Shown here piece by piece: positions 18,889 to 27,938 of a stretch of DNA of 43,410 nt. Source of the DNA: Actinokineospora bangkokensis (GTDB taxonomy: Bacteria; Actinomycetota; Actinomycetes; Mycobacteriales; Pseudonocardiaceae); NCBI RefSeq assembly GCF_001940455.1, contig NZ_MKQR01000003.1, positions 1 through 43,410 on the forward strand, written 5' to 3'. The translations under genes were made by a program, and so were the position numbers. Every line of letters starts with the position of its first letter. The first letter of the stretch is position 1. The notes beneath the pieces were generated by a model. That model was not told the DNA's origin, did not search any database, and saw only the letters and a list, made by a program, of their open reading frames with translations.

Positions 18889-20262
18889 TCAGCCGTGCAC
18901 GTGCAGGGGCTTGCCCGCCAGGGCGAGGAAGGCCTCGCCGAGCGACTCGTTCTGGGTCGGGTGGGCGTGGACGAGCGGGGCGACGTCCTCGGGGTGGGCC
19001 TCCCAGGAGTAGATCAGCTGCGCCTCGCCGATCAGCTCGCCGACGCGCTCGCCCACCAGGGTGATGCCGACCACCGGGCCGTCGGGGGCCTTGATGAGCT
19101 TCACCCCGCCCTGGGTCTTGAGGATCTGGCTCTTGCCGTTGCCGGACAGCGCGTAGACCAGGGTCTGCACGTCGGCGCCGTACTTCTCCTTGGCCTGGGC
19201 CTCGGTCAGGCCCACGGAGGCGACCTCGGGCTTGCAGTAGGTGACCTTGGGGATGCCGGTCTCGTCGATGACCTTCGGCGCCAGGCCCGCGATGTCCTCG
19301 GCGATGAAGATGCCCTGCTGGAAGCCGCGGTGGGCCAGCTGCAGGCCGGGCACGAGGTCGCCGACGGCGTAGACGCCGGGCAGGTTGGTGCGCAGCCGCT
19401 CGTCGGTGGTGACCAGCCCGCGCTCCATCGCCACGCCCGCCTCCTCGTAGCCGTGGCCCGCGGAGTTGGGGCCGCGGCCGACGGCGACCAGCAGCAGGTC
19501 GGCCTCAAGGGTCTCACCGGACTCCAGGGAGACGCTGACCCCGGTGTCGGACTGGGTGGCGCCGGTGAAGCGCACCCCGGTCTTGAACGTGATGCCGCGC
19601 TTGCGGAACGCCCGCTCCAGCTGCTTGGACGCCCACTCGTCCTCCAGCGGCACCAGGCGCGGCAGCGCCTCGACGATGGTGACGTCGGCGCCGAAGGAGC
19701 GCCACACGCTCGCGAACTCCACGCCGATGACCCCGCCGCCGAGGACGACGACCTTCTCCGGCACGTAGTCGAGGTTGAGCGCCTGGTCGGAGGTGATGAC
19801 CCGGCCGCCGATCTCCAGGCCGGGCAGCGTCTTGGCGTAGGAGCCGGTGGCCAGCACGACGTTCTTGCCGGTGTAGGTGTCCCCGCCCACGCGCACCCGG
19901 TTGGGCGCCTCGAAGGTGCCGGTGCCCTCCACCACGGTGACCTTGTTGGCCTTGAACAGCCCCTGCAGGCCCTTGTGCAGGCCCGCGACGATCGAGTCCT
20001 TGTAGGAGTTGACGCCGTTCATGTCGATGCCCTCCAGGGAGGACTTGACGCCGAACTGGTCGCCCTCGCGGGCGTTGTCCGCGACCTCGGCCGCGTGCAG
20101 CAGCGCCTTGGTGGGGATGCAGCCGCGGTGCAGGCAGGTGCCGCCGACCTTGTCCTTCTCCACCAGGACCACGGACAGGCCGAGCTCCGCGGCGCGGAAG
20201 GCGCAGGCGTAGCCACCGGAACCGCCACCCAGGATCACGAGGTCAGCGGAGGTGTCAGTCAC
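18889..20262 (-). CDS. lpd: dihydrolipoyl dehydrogenase (E3)
   Basis: A 457-residue FAD/NAD flavoprotein that reoxidises dihydrolipoyl groups of DlaT and of other 2-oxoacid complexes. Seen are the FAD loop [11 protein letters not shown], the redox disulphide [15 protein letters not shown], the NAD loop [12 protein letters not shown], the second FAD site YAVGDLVPG, and the C-terminal catalytic [11 protein letters not shown] 20262 is chosen over longer in-frame starts because GAGGAG stands 7 nt upstream and it places the FAD loop at the usual position. It is divergent from the small gene at 20469. Confidence 0.96.
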   Translation of the reverse strand: MTDTSADLVILGGGSGGYACAFRAAELGLSVVLVEKDKVGGTCLHRGCIPTKALLHAAEVADNAREGDQFGVKSSLEGIDMNGVNSYKDSIVAGLHKGLQGLFKANKVTVVEGTGTFEAPNRVRVGGDTYTGKNVVLATGSYAKTLPGLEIGGRVITSDQALNLDYVPEKVVVLGGGVIGVEFASVWRSFGADVTIVEALPRLVPLEDEWASKQLERAFRKRGITFKTGVRFTGATQSDTGVSVSLESGETLEADLLLVAVGRGPNSAGHGYEEAGVAMERGLVTTDERLRTNLPGVYAVGDLVPGLQLAHRGFQQGIFIAEDIAGLAPKVIDETGIPKVTYCKPEVASVGLTEAQAKEKYGADVQTLVYALSGNGKSQILKTQGGVKLIKAPDGPVVGITLVGERVGELIGEAQLIYSWEAHPEDVAPLVHAHPTQNESLGEAFLALAGKPLHVHG

Positions 20263-20468
20263 AGGGATCTCCTCGACGTGCGACAGCGTTGAGTCCTTCG
20301 AGCCGGGCGGCGCGCTGGTCACACGTTCGGCGGCAGCCACCACACGCCATCTTGTCACTTCGTGGGGCAGGCTTGCGAGGTGGTCGGGTGTCCGGTGCGC
20401 CCGTTCCGGGTTACTCCCCAGTACCCCGGGGACCGGGGGCGGGCCGCACCGGCGGAGAGGAGTGTGAC

Positions 20469-20798
20469 GTGGGGATATTCGACTCGCTGCGGCGCAAGCG
20501 GGGCCAGGCCGGGCAGCTGCGCGGGGCCAGCAAGGCCGACACCTCGCACCTGGACGAGTGGGCGTCGAGCAGGCACGGGGTGGAGGCGTTCGTCGAGCCG
20601 AAGACGAACGTGACCGACACGACGGTGGTGCTGGTGGCCCACGACGGGGAGTGGACGCGCAGGCGCATCGCCGACCTCGACGCCGCGATGGCCTTCGGCC
20701 GCAAGCGCTCGATCCCGGTGTACGAGGCCAACCGGGTGGGCCTGCCGCAGCGCATGCGCGACTACAACGCCCGCAAGAAGCGCGAGGGCGGCGCCTGA
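20469..20798 (+). CDS. conserved actinobacterial hypothetical protein
   Basis: A 109-residue basic protein starting MGIFDSLRRKRG, with a central VEAFVEPKTNVTDTTVVLVAHDGEWTRR split over two strands, and ending YPQRMRDYN-like (LPQRMRDYNARKKREGG). I recall similar small proteins in many actinomycetes, sometimes mis-named oxidoreductase; no cofactor motif is visible. The GTG start has GGAGAGGAG upstream. It is divergent from lpd, with about 200 bp between. The function is unknown. Confidence 0.7.
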   Translation: MGIFDSLRRKRGQAGQLRGASKADTSHLDEWASSRHGVEAFVEPKTNVTDTTVVLVAHDGEWTRRRIADLDAAMAFGRKRSIPVYEANRVGLPQRMRDYNARKKREGGA

Positions 20799-20838
20799 CC
20801 GGTGCCCGCCGCGTCCGGGTACGGGGTGGGACCCGGAG

Positions 20839-20929
20839 GGCGGCCCGGCGCGGGTGTCGCCCGGACGGGGGAGTGGATCACGCCGCGTGTGCCGTCGGAC
20901 ACCCCGCGCCGGGCCGCCTGCGCGTGATC
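20839..20929. other. large inverted repeat with possible pseudoknot in a 333-bp gap
   Basis: In the gene-free stretch 20799-21131, arm 20839-20858 pairs with 20898-20918 (20 bp plus one bulged G) around a 39-nt loop. Inside the loop, GATCACGC (20876-20883) is the exact complement of GCGTGATC (20922-20929) just outside the stem, which gives an H-type pseudoknot geometry. It may be a structured RNA, a terminator or an inactive element end. The rest of the gap shows no coding sense. Confidence 0.45.
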
Positions 20930-21092
20930 GACTCCGGCCGTGGCGCCCGCCGGCTCGACCGTCGGAGGCCTGCCGCTGGTCATCGAGCGCGCTGACGGGC
21001 CGCTCGGTGTGCGGAGTGGACGGTGCTGCCCGAGGTCCGCGGCGTTCGACGTGGTTGAGCGGCCCTTGTGGACGATGGCCCCACCCGGGCGG

Positions 21093-21123
21093 GCGGGAGG
21101 GACAGCCTGGCCGCCCCTCCCGC
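21093..21123 (-). terminator. pepA terminator
   Basis: GCGGGAGG (21093-21100) pairs with CCTCCCGC (21116-21123) around a 15-nt loop, 8 bp past the pepA stop codon. This is weaker than the other hairpins of the window. Confidence 0.5.
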
Positions 21124-21131
21124 GCGTCCGA

Positions 21132-22646
21132 TCAGCCGTTCGCGGCGATGTCCGCCAGCACCGCGGCCAGGGTGCGCACGGGGATGCCGGTGCCGCCCTT
21201 GGTGGTGTAGCCCCAGGGGCCGCCGGTGTTGAACGCCGGGCCCGCCACGTCCAGGTGCACCCACGGGGTGCCCTCGGCGACGAACTCGCGCAGGAACACG
21301 CCCGCGGTGAGCATGCCGCCCCAGCGCTGGCCGCTGACGTTGGTCAGGTCCGCCAGGCGCGAGTCCAGGCCGTCGCGCAGCTCCTCCGGCAGCGGCATCG
21401 GCCAGCCGCCCTCCCCGGTGCCCTGCGCGATCGCGGCCACCCGGTCGCGGAACTCCTCGGAGCCCATCACGCCCGCGGTGCGGTTGCCCAGGGCCACGAC
21501 CTGCGCGCCGGTCAGCGTCGAGGTCTCCACCAGGTAGTCCGGGCCGTCCTCGCAGGCGCGCACGATCGCGTCGGCCAGGATCAGGCGGCCCTCGGCGTCG
21601 GTGTTGAGCACCTCGACGGTCTTGCCGCCGTACATCGACAGCACGTCGCCGGGGCGGTAGGCGCTGCCGGAGGGCATGTTCTCGGCCATCGGCACCGTGG
21701 CGATGACCTCCAGCGGGTACTTCAGCTTCGCCGCGAGCACGACCGTGGCCACGACCGCCGCCGCGCCGGACATGTCGGAGGTCATCGCCTCCATGCCCGC
21801 CGCGGGCTTGATCGAGATGCCGCCGGTGTCGAAGGTGATGCCCTTGCCGACCAGGGCCACCTTGGCCTTGGCCCGCGGGCCCTTGTAGCGCAGCCGGACC
21901 AGCCGCGGCTGGCGGGCCGAGCCGCCGCCGACGCCGAGGATGCCGCCGAAGCCGCCCTTCTTGAGCGCCTTCTCGTCCAGCACCTCGACCTCCAGGCCCA
22001 CCTCGCGGGCCAGCGCGACCGCGCGGTCGGCGAAGGAGGCGGGGTAGAGGTCGTTCGGCGGGGTGTTGATGAAGTCGCGGGTGGTGGTGACGGCCTCGGC
22101 GATGGCGGTGGCGGCCTTGAGCGTGGCCTTGTGGTCCTTGGCCGCGCCCTCGGCGGGGGCCGCCAGGTCGACCTTGGCCAGCGCGCGCTCGGTGGCGGCG
22201 GACTTGTACGCGGAGAAGGTGTAGGAGCCCATGAGCAGGCCCTCGACGGTGGCCTGGAGGTCGATCGCGGACAGCGTGGTCGCCGCCCGCGCGCTCGACC
22301 CGATCGCCCGCGCGGCGGCACCGGCGGCGCGGCGCACCTGCTCGGCGGTCACCGACCCGTCCGCGGCGGTCCTGCCCAGGCCCGCGGCCACGACCACGGT
22401 GGCCCGCAGCTTGCCCAGCGACGGCAGCTTGACGACCTCGTCGGCCTTGCCGGTGGCGCCCAGCGCGGTCAGCAGCTCCACCAGCCCGCCGTCGAACGCC
22501 GCGTCGACGGCCTCGCTGCCGGGGGCCAGCGCGAGCCCGCCCTGCCCTGCGCCGCCTGCGCCGTCCTGGGTCGTGCCGATCACGAGGGCGTCGACGGGGG
22601 CCTGCACCACCGGGGTGGTGGCGATGGCGAGCTTGGGGGCGGTCAC
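21132..22646 (-). CDS. pepA: leucyl aminopeptidase (M17)
   Basis: A 504-residue cytosolic metallo-aminopeptidase that removes N-terminal residues, typical length for family M17. The catalytic domain shows [17 protein letters not shown] with the metal lysine and aspartate, [11 protein letters not shown], and the signature [12 protein letters not shown]. The N-terminal macro-like domain begins [24 protein letters not shown] 22646 is chosen since GAGGAG lies 8 nt upstream; the frame stays open much further on this strand but without protein sense. The M. tuberculosis homologue is Rv2213. Confidence 0.95.
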   Translation of the reverse strand: MTAPKLAIATTPVVQAPVDALVIGTTQDGAGGAGQGGLALAPGSEAVDAAFDGGLVELLTALGATGKADEVVKLPSLGKLRATVVVAAGLGRTAADGSVTAEQVRRAAGAAARAIGSSARAATTLSAIDLQATVEGLLMGSYTFSAYKSAATERALAKVDLAAPAEGAAKDHKATLKAATAIAEAVTTTRDFINTPPNDLYPASFADRAVALAREVGLEVEVLDEKALKKGGFGGILGVGGGSARQPRLVRLRYKGPRAKAKVALVGKGITFDTGGISIKPAAGMEAMTSDMSGAAAVVATVVLAAKLKYPLEVIATVPMAENMPSGSAYRPGDVLSMYGGKTVEVLNTDAEGRLILADAIVRACEDGPDYLVETSTLTGAQVVALGNRTAGVMGSEEFRDRVAAIAQGTGEGGWPMPLPEELRDGLDSRLADLTNVSGQRWGGMLTAGVFLREFVAEGTPWVHLDVAGPAFNTGGPWGYTTKGGTGIPVRTLAAVLADIAANG

Positions 22647-22823
22647 GGTGCGGGCTCCTCGGCTGTGCTGCGGTGTCGTCCGGCGGGGGACGTCCTCGTG
22701 GGCCGCGCACCCGCCTCGGCCGGGTCGTGCGGCCCGGGTGGTGAGGCATGCTAGCCGGCCCGGCGCGCCGGGACACCGGTGGCCGGATGGTGCGGGGGCC
22801 CCTGATCTGGCACGGTTGTGCCC

Positions 22824-24005
22824 GTGACAGCGGTCGGACACGCCCCGGTCGGGGCCCGCGCGGCGGCCCTTCCCGCCGCCGCGGCCGCCCTCGCGGCGGG
22901 GGTGCTCGTGGCCACCGGGCCGTCGATCGCCGCGGCGGGCTGGTGGGCGCTGCCCGCGCTCGGCCTCGCGGGCGTGGTGGCCCTGCTGACCGCCGTCTCC
23001 CGCGCCGACCTCCACGCCCGGTTCCCCGCGACCGGCGAGGATGCGCACGTCCGGGCCCGCTTCGGCGGCGGGCCGGGCCGCATCGCCGAGGTGTTCGCGC
23101 TCGCGGGCCGGGTGGTCGCCGCCGCGGCCGTCGCCGGGGCCGCGGGCGCCTACCTCTGGCCACCCCGTCCGCTGTACGGGGCCGGGGTCGTCCTGCTGGT
23201 CGCCGCGGTCTCCCTGGTGGCCAGGGTGGAGCTGCCGCCGAGCACCGGCACCGCAGCCCGGGTTGTGGCCATCCTCACAGTCGTCGGGTTCGTCGTGGTG
23301 GGGCTCGGCATCGCCCCGGCCCTGCCCGCCGTGGCAGCCCCGGCCGGCGTGCCCGGTGTCGACGACCCCACCGGCGTGCTCGTCGCCGCCGGGGTGCTGA
23401 CCCTCGGGTTCACCGGGACCGGTGGCAGCCCGAGCGCCCGCGCGGCCGCGGGGTCGGTGCTCGGGGTGCTGGTGCTCATGGGCGCCGCGGTGTTCACCGT
23501 GCTGCACCAACTGGGCGGGCCGCGCGCGGCGCTGTCGACCGCCCCCCTGCGCGACGCCCTCGTCGCCGCCGACGGCGCGGGCCTCGACCCGGCGCTCACC
23601 GCGGGCTTGGCGCTCGGCGCCCTGCTGGCCGTCCGCGCGCTGCTGGTCGGCGCGGGCTCGGCCGCGGCGCAGCTGGCCGCGCACGGTGAGCTGCCCGGAC
23701 GCCCCCGCCACCACCTCGCCGCGCTCGTGGTGGCCTGCGCCGCCCTGGTGGTGGCGCTGCCGACCGCCCTCGCCGCCGAGGTCGCGGCCTGCCTGCTGCT
23801 CGGCCACGCTGCCCTGCTCAACGCCGCCGCCCGCTCGCTGACCCGTGCGCAACGGTCCACTTGGGTCCGCACGGGCTGCTGCGGCATCGTGCTCAGCGTC
23901 GTCGTCGGGGTGAACACCTCGCTGGTCGGGCTGGCCGCCGCGGCCGGGGTCGCGCTGCTCGGCGGGGTCGCGTGGTGGGCGCTGGGCAGGCGGCCGGTGA
24001 CCTGA
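22824..24005 (+). CDS. APC-superfamily-like membrane protein
   Basis: A protein of about 393 residues with some eleven hydrophobic segments and very high Ala, Val and Leu content. The region [19 protein letters not shown] resembles the loop and third helix of amino acid/polyamine permeases, and [13 protein letters not shown] lies mid-protein. The usual substrate-site glycine motif of helix 1 is degenerate, so transport is not certain. GTG 22824 ([10 protein letters not shown]) follows CACGGT by 7 nt; GTG 22818 is an alternative. It is divergent from pepA and upstream of ilvE on the same strand, 69 bp before it. Confidence 0.65.
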   Translation: MTAVGHAPVGARAAALPAAAAALAAGVLVATGPSIAAAGWWALPALGLAGVVALLTAVSRADLHARFPATGEDAHVRARFGGGPGRIAEVFALAGRVVAAAAVAGAAGAYLWPPRPLYGAGVVLLVAAVSLVARVELPPSTGTAARVVAILTVVGFVVVGLGIAPALPAVAAPAGVPGVDDPTGVLVAAGVLTLGFTGTGGSPSARAAAGSVLGVLVLMGAAVFTVLHQLGGPRAALSTAPLRDALVAADGAGLDPALTAGLALGALLAVRALLVGAGSAAAQLAAHGELPGRPRHHLAALVVACAALVVALPTALAAEVAACLLLGHAALLNAAARSLTRAQRSTWVRTGCCGIVLSVVVGVNTSLVGLAAAAGVALLGGVAWWALGRRPVT

Positions 24006-24038
24006 GGTAGTCGGAGGTCCGAGCTTCGGGATGCCGAT

Positions 24039-24066
24039 GGTTTCGCGGCCGAAACCCGGATACCGT
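24039..24066 (+). promoter_or_regulatory. ilvE promoter with overlapping palindromic operator
   Basis: The palindrome GGTTTCG-CGGC-CGAAACC (24039-24056) covers the -35 position of a promoter whose -10 is TACCGT (24061-24066). The ilvE ATG comes 8 nt after the -10, which suits a leaderless mRNA. A repressor at this site would block polymerase. Confidence 0.55.
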
Positions 24067-24074
24067 TTCGCCCC

Positions 24075-25157
24075 ATGACGACCACGCCGTTCCAGAGCAC
24101 CCCGCACCCGTCGCCGGCGACCCCGGAGCGGGTCGCGGAGGTACTCGCCGATCCCGGCTTCGGGCGGTACTTCACCGACCACATGGTGACCATCCGCCAC
24201 ACCACCGACAAGGGCTGGCACGACGCGCGGGTCCAGCCCTACCAGCCCCTGCCCCTCGACCCGGCCACCATGGTGCTGCACTACGGCCAGGCCATCTTCG
24301 AGGGGCTCAAGGCCTACCACCAGCCCGACGGCTCGGTGAAGACCTTCCGCCCGCGCGCCAACGCCGAGCGCTTCCGCGCCTCGGCCCGCCGCATGGCCAT
24401 GGCCGAACTCCCCGACGAGCTGTTCGTCGACTCGCTGCACGAACTGCTGGCGGTCGACCGCCGCTGGGTCCCCACCCGGCCGGAGGAGTCGCTCTACCTG
24501 CGCCCGTTCATGATCTCCACCGAGGTCGGGCTGGGCGTGCGCCCCGCGGCGGAGTACCTGTACCTGCTGATCGCCTCGCCCGCGGGGGCCTACTTCGCCT
24601 CCGGGGTCAAGCCGGTCACCGTCTGGCTCTCCACCGAGTACATCCGGGCCGCCCCCGGCGGCACCGGCGCGGCGAAGTTCGCGGGCAACTACGCCGCCTC
24701 GCTGCTCGCCCAGGCCCAGGCCGCCGAGCAGGGCTGCGAGCAGGTGGTCTGGCTCGACGCGGCCGAGCGCCGCTGGGTCGAGGAGATGGGCGGGATGAAC
24801 CTGTTCTTCGTGATGGGCGACAAGGTCGTGACCCCGGCCCTGTCCGGCGCCCTGCTCCCGGGCATCACCCGGGACTCCCTGCTGACCCTGGCCGCCGACC
24901 ACGGCTTCGAGGTCGAGGAGCGCCCCGTCTCCACCGAGGAGTGGGAGAAGAAGGCCGAGACCGGTGAGCTGAGCGAGGTGTTCGCCTGCGGCACCGCCGC
25001 GGTGATCACCCCGGTCGGCCACGTCAAGCACGCCGGGGGCGAGTTCTCCGTCTCCGGCGGCGCCACCGGCCCGGTGACCAGCGCGCTGCGCGAGGCGCTG
25101 ACCGCGCTCCAGTACGGCCACGCCGAGGACACCCGGGGTTGGATGACCACCCTCTGA
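24075..25157 (+). CDS. ilvE: branched-chain amino acid aminotransferase
   Basis: A 360-residue fold-type IV PLP enzyme that makes Val, Leu and Ile from their 2-oxo acids. Visible are [29 protein letters not shown], the PLP lysine in [15 protein letters not shown], and [10 protein letters not shown]. The length equals that of mycobacterial IlvE (Rv2210c). It stands alone between its own promoter and a hairpin terminator. Confidence 0.96.
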   Translation: MTTTPFQSTPHPSPATPERVAEVLADPGFGRYFTDHMVTIRHTTDKGWHDARVQPYQPLPLDPATMVLHYGQAIFEGLKAYHQPDGSVKTFRPRANAERFRASARRMAMAELPDELFVDSLHELLAVDRRWVPTRPEESLYLRPFMISTEVGLGVRPAAEYLYLLIASPAGAYFASGVKPVTVWLSTEYIRAAPGGTGAAKFAGNYAASLLAQAQAAEQGCEQVVWLDAAERRWVEEMGGMNLFFVMGDKVVTPALSGALLPGITRDSLLTLAADHGFEVEERPVSTEEWEKKAETGELSEVFACGTAAVITPVGHVKHAGGEFSVSGGATGPVTSALREALTALQYGHAEDTRGWMTTL

Positions 25158-25171
25158 CCCCCGGCACCACC

Positions 25172-25212
25172 GCCGCCCGGCAGCCCGCCCACGACGCGGG
25201 CCGCCGGGCGGC
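25172..25212 (+). terminator. ilvE terminator
   Basis: Outer stem GCCGCCCGGC (25172-25181 with 25203-25212) encloses an inner 6-bp stem GCCCGC (25183-25188 with 25196-25201). It starts 15 bp after the ilvE stop. Confidence 0.7.
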
Positions 25213-25222
25213 GCCGTTCGCC

Positions 25223-25300
25223 GGGCCTGTCCTCACAGCCCCGCGCAGCGACGTCCGTTCTGATCACGACTCGCACGGAGCAGGCTTCGAGGACAGGCCC
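25223..25300. mobile_element. MITE-like element with IS-matching ends
   Basis: The 78-bp element has terminal inverted repeats GGGCCTGTCCTC (perfect over 12 bp, similar over about 18). The same ends bound the IS at 13560-14498: the complement of its right end, GGGCCTGTCCTCGAAGCC, differs from the IS right end GGGCGTGTCCTCAAAGCC at two positions. There is no coding capacity. No matching target duplication is seen (left GCC, right TAA). The last base forms part of the cobS stop codon. Confidence 0.65.
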
Positions 25301-26001
25301 TAACCCCAGCAGCAGGCGATCAGCACGGTGCAGGTGGCGATCTCGCAGGCCGCGCCCAGGACGTCCCCGGTGATCCCGCCGAAGCGCCTGCGCGTGTGCC
25401 ACACCAGCGCGGCCACCAGCACGGCGGCGACGGCCACCCCGATCGCGACCCGGACACCGACGGACCACCACCCGCCCGCCGCGATCAGCACACCCCACAC
25501 CGTGGGCACCCACCACGGCTGCGTCTGCGCGACCAGCGCGCCCAGCCCCTCCGGCCGAGCGGCCCGCACACCGCGCGCGCAGCACCCGGCGAACGCGGCC
25601 CGCCCCGCGGCGACCGCCACCACCGCGGCCTGCCACGGGACGGCGGCGAAGGCCGTGACCTGCACCCCGGCCACCACCAGCAGCGCCACCACGCCGAACG
25701 GGCCCACGTCGCCGCGCTTCATGACCTCCAGCGCCCGCTCCGGCGGCCCGTAGCAGCCCAGCCCGTCAGCGGTGTCGGCCACGCCGTCGAGGTGCATCCC
25801 GCGGGTGAGCACCGCCAGCACGGCGAACGCCAGCACCCCCGCCAGCAGCGGCGGCAGGGGGAGCAGCAGGGTGCCCGCGGCGGCGAAGCCGAGCACGACC
25901 CCCACCACGGGGGCCCAGGAGATCGCCCGCCCCGCCGCGCGCCCGTCGACCGAGGCGACGTGCAGCGGCAGGACGGTCAGCCAGGAGAACGCCAGCCGCA
26001 C
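25300..26001 (-). CDS. cobS: adenosylcobinamide-GDP ribazoletransferase (cobalamin synthase)
   Basis: This 233-residue multi-pass membrane enzyme joins adenosylcobinamide-GDP with alpha-ribazole to finish the nucleotide loop of cobalamin. The hallmark is RGMHLDGVADTADGLGCYG followed by ALEVMKRGDVGPFG, the metal-binding aspartates. GTG 26001 comes one base after the cobT stop (TGACGTG), so the genes are translationally coupled. The C-terminus ends CCWG and its TAG stop is made of TA from flanking DNA plus G of the adjacent MITE-like element, so the natural end may have been altered slightly. Confidence 0.92.
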   Translation of the reverse strand: MRLAFSWLTVLPLHVASVDGRAAGRAISWAPVVGVVLGFAAAGTLLLPLPPLLAGVLAFAVLAVLTRGMHLDGVADTADGLGCYGPPERALEVMKRGDVGPFGVVALLVVAGVQVTAFAAVPWQAAVVAVAAGRAAFAGCCARGVRAARPEGLGALVAQTQPWWVPTVWGVLIAAGGWWSVGVRVAIGVAVAAVLVAALVWHTRRRFGGITGDVLGAACEIATCTVLIACCWG

Positions 26002-26002
26002 G

Positions 26003-27091
26003 TCAGCCGGTGGCCTCGGCCGCGGCCTGCTCCCCGTCCGCGGCCCGCTCGCTGACCCCCGCGCCCTCGAAGGTCGCCATCTCGGCCAGCACCCGGGTCG
26101 CCATGAGCACCAGCGGCAGCGCCGCCACCGCGCCCGAGCCCTCCCCGAGCCGGAAGCCCATCTCCAGCAGCGGTTCGAGGTCCAGCTGCTCCAGGGCCAG
26201 GGTGTGCGCGGGCTCCACCGAGCGGTGCCCGGCGACCCACCACGCCGACGCCCCCGGCGCCAGCTCCTCGGCCACGAGGGCGGCCGCCCCCGACACCACG
26301 CCGTCGAGCACCACCGGGGTCTTGCGCACCGCGGCCTGGGCGAGGAACCCGGCCATCGCCGCGATGTCCGCGCCCGCGGTCGTGCGCAGCAGCGCCAGCG
26401 GGTCGCCGGAGACCCGGCGGGCCCGGCGCAGCGCGTCGCGGACGGCGACCGCCTTGCGCATCCAGCCCTGGTCGTCGACACCGGTGCCGCGGCCGACCAC
26501 CGCCACCGGCTCCGCGCCGGTGAGGGCGGCCACCAGGACCGCGGACGGGGTGGTGTTGCCGATGCCCATGTCCCCCGCGACCAGCAGGTCCGCGCCGCTG
26601 TCGACCTCGTCGTCGGCGATCGCGCGCCCGGCCGCCAGCGCGGCGCGGGCCTCGTCCTCGGTGAGGGCGTCCTCCCGGTCGATGGACCCGGACGAGCGCC
26701 GCACCTTGTGCGCGGTGACCTGCGGGGGCAGACCCGCGCCGTCGGAGTCGACGGACAGGTCCACCACCCGCACGGTGGCGCCCGCGACCCCGGCGAGCAC
26801 GTTCACCGCCGCACCGCCCGCGACGAAGTTCGCCACCATCTGCCCGGTGACCTCGCTGGGGTAGGCCGAGACGCCGTGCGCCGCGACGCCGTGGTCGCCC
26901 GCGAACACCACCACCCGCGGGCGGGTGAACGGCACCGGCGGGCACTGCCCCTGGCAGGCCGCCACCCACACGCCCAGCTCCTCCAACCGGCCCAGCGAGC
27001 CCGCGGGCTTGGTCAGCCGCCCCTGCCGCGCCCGCGCCGCCGCCCGCGCGTCCGCGTCGGGCGCTTCGACGTGCGGGAAATCGGTGCTCAC
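26003..27091 (-). CDS. cobT: nicotinate-nucleotide-dimethylbenzimidazole phosphoribosyltransferase
   Basis: A 362-residue cytoplasmic enzyme that activates the lower ligand by making alpha-ribazole phosphate. Seen are [40 protein letters not shown], and the catalytic glutamate region [15 protein letters not shown] near the C-terminus. GTG 27091 has GGAGG about 7 nt upstream. It lies between cobU (31 bp upstream) and cobS (coupled) in one minus-strand operon. Confidence 0.95.
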   Translation of the reverse strand: MSTDFPHVEAPDADARAAARARQGRLTKPAGSLGRLEELGVWVAACQGQCPPVPFTRPRVVVFAGDHGVAAHGVSAYPSEVTGQMVANFVAGGAAVNVLAGVAGATVRVVDLSVDSDGAGLPPQVTAHKVRRSSGSIDREDALTEDEARAALAAGRAIADDEVDSGADLLVAGDMGIGNTTPSAVLVAALTGAEPVAVVGRGTGVDDQGWMRKAVAVRDALRRARRVSGDPLALLRTTAGADIAAMAGFLAQAAVRKTPVVLDGVVSGAAALVAEELAPGASAWWVAGHRSVEPAHTLALEQLDLEPLLEMGFRLGEGSGAVAALPLVLMATRVLAEMATFEGAGVSERAADGEQAAAEATG

Positions 27092-27122
27092 CGGGGTACC
27101 TCCATCACTCCAGGCGCGGGCA

Positions 27123-27659
27123 TCACTTCAGGCGCAGCGGCAGCCCGGCCACCAGCAGCAGCACCTCGTCGCACACCGCGGCCAGGTCCGCGTTCACCGC
27201 GCCGAGCTCGTCGCGGAAGAGCCTGCCAGAGCGCGTCGCGGGCACCACACCCAGCCCGACCTCGGCGGACACCACCACCAGCCGCGCCCGGCACCCCGCC
27301 ACGGCCTCGACCAGCCGGGCCCGCTCGGGCGCGGTGGACACCCGCGGGGCGCGCTCGTCCCAGGCGCCCGCGTCGTCCAGGGCGCCGGTGAGCCAGGTCG
27401 CCACGTCGTCGAGCAGCAGCGGCGGGTCGCCCGCGCCCGCACGGGCCAGCGCGCCGACCACCGAGGCGGTGTCGGGGACCTCCAGCGTGCGCCACGCGGG
27501 CGGGCGGCGGTCGACGTGGGCCTGGATGCGGGCGTCCCAGTCGGAATCGCCGGGCAGGCGGCGGGCGGTGGCGAGGTAGGTGGCGGGCCCGTCGTCGAGG
27601 AGCCCTTCGGCGTGCGCGGACTTGCCCGACCGCGCGCCCCCGAGGACCAGCGTGCGCAT
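27123..27659 (-). CDS. cobU: adenosylcobinamide kinase / guanylyltransferase
   Basis: A 178-residue bifunctional enzyme, the first gene of cobUTS. It phosphorylates adenosylcobinamide and then transfers GMP to it. The P-loop is GGARSGKS at residues 7-14, and the guanylylated histidine lies in [16 protein letters not shown] 27659 has TAGCGT (27667-27672) 7 nt upstream and no Shine-Dalgarno. The promoter overlaps that of the divergent small gene at 27684. Confidence 0.94.
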   Translation of the reverse strand: MRTLVLGGARSGKSAHAEGLLDDGPATYLATARRLPGDSDWDARIQAHVDRRPPAWRTLEVPDTASVVGALARAGAGDPPLLLDDVATWLTGALDDAGAWDERAPRVSTAPERARLVEAVAGCRARLVVVSAEVGLGVVPATRSGRLFRDELGAVNADLAAVCDEVLLLVAGLPLRLK

Positions 27660-27666
27660 GCGGGGG

Positions 27667-27676
27667 ACGCTACCGT
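27667..27676. promoter_or_regulatory. overlapping divergent -10 boxes of cobU and the 27684 gene
   Basis: In the 24-bp gap between the two start codons, TAGCGT on the minus strand (27667-27672) and TACCGT on the plus strand (27671-27676) share the TA dinucleotide. Each is 7 nt from its start codon, so both mRNAs would be leaderless and polymerase could use only one promoter at a time. Confidence 0.5.
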
Positions 27677-27683
27677 CCTGGGC

Positions 27684-27881
27684 GTGACCTTCACCTGGCG
27701 CTACGAGGACGGCGACGGCCAGCCCGTCGACGGCCCGGCAGAGCGGTTCGACGACCAGTCCGAGGCCGAGGAGTGGTTCAGCTCGGTGTGGCCCGACCTG
27801 CACCACGCGGGGGTCGTGCAGGTGACGCTGCTGGAGGACGGCACCGAGGTCTACGGCCCGATGCCCCTCAGCGCGCAGTGA
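27684..27881 (+). CDS. small acidic hypothetical protein
   Basis: A 65-residue acidic protein, VTFTWRYEDGDGQPVDGP at the start, SEAEEWFSSVWPDLHHAGV in the middle and GTEVYGPMPLSAQ at the end. I recall similar small proteins in other actinomycetes but know no function. It has no membrane segment or cysteine. GTG 27684 follows TACCGT by 7 nt. The frame extends upstream across cobU and part of cobT, but that part reads antisense to them. Confidence 0.7.
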   Translation: MTFTWRYEDGDGQPVDGPAERFDDQSEAEEWFSSVWPDLHHAGVVQVTLLEDGTEVYGPMPLSAQ

Positions 27882-27885
27882 CCTC

Positions 27886-27932
27886 CCCCGGCCGGTCGGC
27901 CGGGGCGCGCCCGCGGTGCGCGGGCGCGCCCC
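27886..27932. terminator. two overlapping hairpins between convergent genes
   Basis: Hairpin 1 is a 9-bp stem CCCCGGCCG (27886-27894 with 27897-27905). Hairpin 2 is a 14-bp stem GGGGCGCGCCCGCG (27902-27915 with 27919-27932) with a GTG loop. They share the GGGG at 27902-27905, so only one can form at a time. Either direction of transcription would meet one of them first. Confidence 0.7.
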
Positions 27933-27938
27933 CGCGCG

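Noticed and set aside
21132..25121. A 1329-codon continuous minus-strand frame covering pepA and ilvE
   Set aside because: Only the 504-residue pepA part has protein sense; the rest is antisense to the membrane protein and ilvE genes.
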